From positions 1 through 32,686 of the forward strand of contig NW_001915002.1 in NCBI RefSeq assembly GCF_000208925.1: a stretch of 32,686 nucleotides of DNA. The letters run 5' to 3'. This DNA comes from Entamoeba histolytica HM-1:IMSS. Taxonomy: Eukaryota; Evosea; Mastigamoebida; Endamoebidae. Position numbers and translations under genes: made by a program. Under the pieces are notes generated by a model. The model was not told where the DNA came from and did no database searches. It saw nothing but the letters and a program-made list of their open reading frames with translations. This document shows, in pieces, positions 29,240 through 32,686 of this stretch (its first letter is position 1; each line of letters starts with the position of its first letter).

Positions 29240-30360
29240 ATGGAGAATATTACTTTTGAATCACAACCAACAAGTGACAGTCTTGTTGGAGGAGAGAGGA
29301 GTAAAGGAGAAGATGAAATTGAAGTTATGAAATTATGGAAAGATAAAGTTGATCATAAAAAGAATTCAGTAGATAAAGAAATTAATGACACAGAAATTGA
29401 AGTTGGAATAGAAACTTCCAACAAACCTGAAGAACAAGAACGAGAAGAAGAACCAAAAGAACAAAATCGTATTATTAAAAAGTTTGAATTTAAAGTTTAT
29501 ACAAAGAATCAACCTCAATATTTCAGTCTTCTTAATAAAGAAAAAGAAGAAACAAAACCAAGAAGATCTAGTTTTTTAAGTAAAAAAAGTATTGAAATAA
29601 TTAAACTTCCACCATTTAATGAACTTAAATTACCTAGACTAGATGCATTTTCATCTGACGCTCAAACATGTCTTAATCAAAATATCCAATATCAACAACC
29701 ACCCTTTTTTGTACAACAACCAGAAATAATTAATAATACCCAAGAGATAATACATCAAAAAGAAGAATTTTCATTATATCCTACAGTTTCTTTTTCTACT
29801 GATACTGAACAATATGATTGTTGTAATTCTTTTATAAATCACAGTGAACAATATCTTCAAGCAGAACAACAATATCATATAAATGATGAATTCTCTAATT
29901 CTCTACTAATTCCAAATAAAATTGGAATTAATATAAATGCCAATTATCCATACCAAATATTACAAATGAATAGAGATAGTTCTGTTATGCCATCTCAACA
30001 AATTCAAAATGAACTTTTAAGTGAACAACAATCTTATTTAGACTTTAATTCTTTATCTACTTATATTATTGACTTTTGTGCTCAAAATAAAAATATTAGT
30101 TTTCAAATTACTGACTCTTATATTAGACTAACTGGTCCTAATAATACTTGTCTTACTTTTAATCAAAATGACCCAATAGATCCTCTCTTACATTTTCAAC
30201 TTCCTATTGTAAATGGTTTGTTATTTGTGATTTCTATCATTTTTAACTTTTAATATTCTTCTCACAATTATTAGATTCTGAACCATTACAATTAGAGTCA
30301 TTATCAACAGCTCCTATCTCTCTTACGGAATTATTATCTTTGTTCTTTCATGTGAATTAA
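29240..30360 (+). CDS. Acidic, Gln/Asn-rich protein of unknown function (two exons)
   Basis: Exon 1 is 29240-30215 and exon 2 is 30275-30360. The 59-nt intron 30216-30274 begins GTTTGT and ends ATTAG. Splicing gives 353 aa; unspliced reading would stop at 30253 with a hydrophobic artefact. Residues 1-85 are highly charged (Glu/Lys-rich). A middle part (about 140-275) is rich in Gln, Asn, Tyr and Ser. The C-terminal 85 residues look globular (FNSLSTYIIDFCAQNKNISF, then the exon 2 end LTELLSLFFHVN). I do not recognise a domain. It lies 164 bp after TAF7 on the same strand, and its composition would suit a transcription or RNA-related protein, but that is only a guess. A SINE-like element begins just after the stop. 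Confidence 0.75.
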
Positions 30361-30380
30361 TTTAATTTTTTCTTTCTTAT

Positions 30381-30401
30381 TTTTCTAAGTATAAAAGAAA
30401 A
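30381..30401. repeat. Left target-site duplication of the SINE-like element
   Basis: Identical over 21 nt to 30925-30945. It starts 20 bp after the stop codon of the upstream gene, so the element entered its immediate 3' flank. Confidence 0.85.
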
Positions 30402-30924
30402 GAGATCGAAGGTGGCACGTCTGAAACACCACACATAAACCCTAGTACAAATTTATACTTCGACTCTCCCAGTTATTATCTGGTTATGACGGTGCCTTTG
30501 AATTAGGAATGTATTAGGGAATGCTGCAAAGGGTGCAGCAAGAGAATAAAGTAGAATATTACATGGATGTAATATAAGAATCTACTGAAGTGTGGGTATG
30601 ACTAAAAGAAGATTAGTCAAAGTAATACAGTAGTAATAAAATGATTCCTTCTTCCATTCATAAAATAAGAAAAATGAAATTCCTTAAAATTAAGGCAGAA
30701 AACAAACAAAGGCTTAAAAAGAAGAATTAAGCGAAGAAGTTTGAAAAACCTTAATAAGAAGAAATAAAAGAAAGAAGTGCTTTCCTCATTTTGCAAGAAA
30801 AACATAAAGAATAGGTTTAACAAAGAGATTACTCTTTTTTAATAAGCTCAGGGATGGGATTAGTCTCCCCTGAGCTAGGAAGAATAGATGAAAATTCTAT
30901 TAAAACTTAATTAACTAATTTTTA
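30402..30924. mobile_element. SINE-like non-LTR retroelement, flanked by 21-bp direct repeats
   Basis: A 523-bp segment with more G and C than its surroundings lies between two perfect 21-bp direct repeats (30381-30401 and 30925-30945, core ctaagtataaaagaaaa), the expected target-site duplication. It has no coding frame with protein features. It carries perfect inverted repeats: GCTGCA/TGCAGC (30523-30539), ATATTACAT/ATGTAATAT (30556-30575), TGACTAA/TTAGTCA (30599-30619) and AGCTCAGGG/CCCTGAGCT (30845-30876). Size, noncoding nature and duplication length agree with the Entamoeba SINE1 class (about 0.5-0.6 kb, mobilised by EhLINE1-type machinery); assignment to SINE1 versus another subfamily needs comparison. 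The hairpin close to the right end would suit the 3' end recognised by the LINE reverse transcriptase. Orientation is probably plus, with the A/T-rich tail at 30900-30924. Confidence 0.82.
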
Positions 30925-30945
30925 TTTTCTAAGTATAAAAGAAAA
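30925..30945. repeat. Right target-site duplication of the SINE-like element
   Basis: Perfect copy of 30381-30401. The lack of any mismatch suggests a fairly recent insertion. Confidence 0.85.
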
Positions 30946-30978
30946 TGCTCTTTTGGTTAATATAAAAAATAATAAATG

Positions 30979-31847
30979 TTAATTATCTAAATAACCATGT
31001 TCCTTAATAAATGCATATTGGTCAGGTATTTCTTGTAATGCTTTAACAGCAAATACTATATCTTGAAGATCAGGGCGAGCAGAAACAACTTCATAGAAAT
31101 TAACAAATTGAAAGTTATCGAACTTGCTTTCAGTTAAATTATCATCATAATCTACTCTTTATTAATTTAGTTGAAAGTAAATAAAATAAAAAACAAACTT
31201 TCCATCTTATCAAATGGACCATCTCCAACACCAATAGCAACAATTGAAAGTGGATAATTAGACGCTTCAATAATGGCTGCTGTAGTATCTTTTTCATTAT
31301 CAACTTGACCATCACAAATAATTAAAAGGATATGATAAGAATGTGTAGTACGAACAATGTCAATAGCTTTTCTAATTAATGGAGCAAAATTTGTTGGTCC
31401 AGACATTTGAACACTTGGTGTTATTTCATTATATCTTCTCAAAACTTCAGCAACTCCAGCACATGGAGCTTCATTAGGCATAAATGAAAATATACTTTTA
31501 TTAGTGGTAGTGACATCTCCAAATCCATATGTTGGAATTAATCTATCATCATCAAAAGGTTCTAAAGCACGTCCAATAGCATCAATAACTCGTTGGTATG
31601 GATTAAAAATAGGATATTGTGGATTAATATAATGTAAACATTGTCCACCAAATGATACTTTTCCTGTCCATGTATTTGATTTAGTATAATCAATACCAAT
31701 AAGTAAGTTGGAACTTTCTAATCCTGCATTTCTTAATGCTTGTTGAAGTTCTTCCATAGTTGAAAACTGATCAGGGATGCTGTGTTTATTTGATTTTGAA
31801 GTAGAAGTAGTTTTCTTGGATGAAGGTTTTGTATTTTGACTTCCCAT
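30979..31847 (-). CDS. Copine/RGLG-like protein with N-myristoylation signal (two exons)
   Basis: Exon 1 is 31847-31199, exon 2 is 31151-30979; the 47-nt intron 31198-31152 starts GTTTGT and ends GAGTAG. Spliced length 273 aa. The N-terminus MGSQNTK fits the myristoylation consensus (Gly2, Thr6), followed by a Ser/Thr/Lys-rich linker. Residues about 30-240 form a copine-type von Willebrand A domain: LLIGIDYTKSN (MIDAS D53 and S57), SGPTNFAPLI (T152) and ICDGQVDN (D179). After the intron the copine end NFQFVNFYEV and a helical ALQEIPDQYAFIKE follow. No C2 domains as in animal copines and no RING as in plant RGLG proteins, so it is a stand-alone copine domain, probably membrane-tethered through the lipid and acting as an adaptor. 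Its stop lies 33 bp beyond the right SINE duplication. Confidence 0.88.
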
Positions 31848-32011
31848 AATAAATTCAATGACTTATGATTTAAAAGCAGTTGACTTTTATAGTTAAAAGA
31901 GACACAAAGAGACAACTCATCTTTTGAATTATAAATTGTTATTACATTGAATTATTCTTTTTTTAATAATTAAAAAAAATGAAATTAAATTATTATTTTG
32001 TAAAATTTAAA

Positions 32012-32686
32012 TTAAGCAATTATATCCCATTTACCTGTTGTATCTATAGTAATTGGTCCAATAATATCTGACCCTTCTGAATCTACTACACCTAAAAGAT
32101 ATTGATTTCCTGCCCAACAATGATTTAAATAAAGAATTTTCATACATCTCTCAATTAGATGTTCAGCTTCTTCTCGAGACATATGATCTTTCCATTCTTT
32201 TCGTAATAGTGGCATAGCCATATGAGCACCTATACCACTAGCAACATAATTTTCTGTAAATGATGTACCATACATATCAGTTTGTCCAAGGAAAATTTCA
32301 TCTTTTTTAACTCCTCCAACAATCAATGTAACAAATAATGGTTTTTGATCACATCGATGTTTGTATAAAATACGTTGAGCATAACTATATAATTCACTTG
32401 GTTTATATCCATTTTCTTTACCTTCACAACATTCATCACCATTGCTATTTAAATTAAATCCAGATAATAAATTATTATTTGAAGAATAACAAACACTTTC
32501 TTTTGTAGTGTTTCATTTAATTCAATGAAATCAGAATATTCACCTGAACCAGCAATTATTGTGTATTTCCCTAATTTTATGACTCGTTCTAAATCTTTGA
32601 ATAATGCCATAGACCCATATGATCCAAGTGTATCTGCGGCAATAAGAACACCACCTTCATATTTAATACCAAGAACAGAAGCTGTA
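32012..32686 (-). CDS. 20S proteasome beta subunit, PSMB4/Pre4 type (partial)
   Basis: The 5' part is cut by the window edge. Exon (partial) 32685-32495, intron 32494-32445 (50 nt, GTTTGT...AATAG), exon 32444-32012 with the stop. The visible protein is 207 aa. It opens TASVLGIKYEGGVLIAADTL, then GSYGSMALFKDLERV, the sequence pattern of the beta subunit called PSMB4 in humans and Pre4 in yeast. Later TLIVGGVKKDEIFLGQTDMYG, SGIGAHMAMPLLRKEW, EEAEHLIERCMKILYLNH and GPITIDTTGKWDIIA complete the beta fold. Subunits of this type are structural, not proteolytic. Unspliced reading would break after NETLQKKV, so the intron is needed. The start and any propeptide are outside the window. Confidence 0.92.

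Noticed and set aside
30617..30823. A 68-codon minus-strand frame
   Set aside because: Lies wholly inside the SINE-like element and has no protein features.

Overview
The window looks like a gene-dense nuclear segment from Entamoeba, most likely the E. histolytica / E. dispar / E. nuttalli group. It is extremely AT-rich and carries AIG1-type GTPases, a transmembrane kinase (TMK) with a cysteine-rich ectodomain, and Entamoeba-type core promoters (TATTTAAA box, GAAC element, very short leaders). All nine introns I could reconstruct start with GTTTGT. A roughly 0.5-kb SINE-like element with 21-bp target-site duplications sits near the right end. The species cannot be fixed from the sequence alone.

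Layout. 1-3.1 kb: two minus-strand AIG1 GTPases with nearly identical 5' ends and core promoters but different membrane anchors (CaaX box versus C-terminal hydrophobic segment). 3.1-5.4 kb: a low-complexity desert with strand-asymmetric purine-rich tracts that share a repeat. 5.5-5.9 kb: a decayed TLDc-domain pseudogene. 6.5-9.2 kb: a PARP1-like poly(ADP-ribose) polymerase. 9.8-10.6 kb: an unrecognised two-exon gene. 11.1-11.9 kb: a PAP2/lipid phosphate phosphatase. 12.0-14.1 kb: a divergent pair, GINS subunit PSF1 and a three-exon heat shock transcription factor. 14.1-15.7 kb: a second low-complexity stretch with a 10-bp tandem repeat. 15.7-16.3 kb: the first member of an unrecognised small basic protein family. 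16.5-18.5 kb: a secreted, probably GPI-anchored expansin-like protein and a convergent RNF5-like tail-anchored RING protein. 19.0-22.5 kb: the TMK. 22.7-25.1 kb: two more members of the small basic family. 25.4-27.2 kb: an F-box-like/solenoid LRR-type protein. 27.8-28.4 kb: a three-exon membrane protein, divergent from TAF7 (28.5-29.1 kb). 29.2-30.4 kb: a two-exon acidic/QN-rich protein. 30.4-30.9 kb: the SINE, 20 bp past the stop of the previous gene. 31.0-31.8 kb: a myristoylatable copine/RGLG-like protein. 32.0-32.7 kb: the 3' part of a proteasome beta subunit (PSMB4/Pre4 type), cut by the window edge.

The genes do not form one pathway. There is a nuclear/chromatin set (PARP, PSF1, HSF, TAF7), a surface and signalling set (TMK, expansin-like protein, AIG1, PAP2, copine), and a protein turnover set (RING, proteasome beta). 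The least explained items are the three-member small basic family, the TMK architecture, the paired AIG1 anchors and the purine-skewed tracts. Several genes are clearly longer than any single open frame because of short introns; exon junctions are given with each gene.
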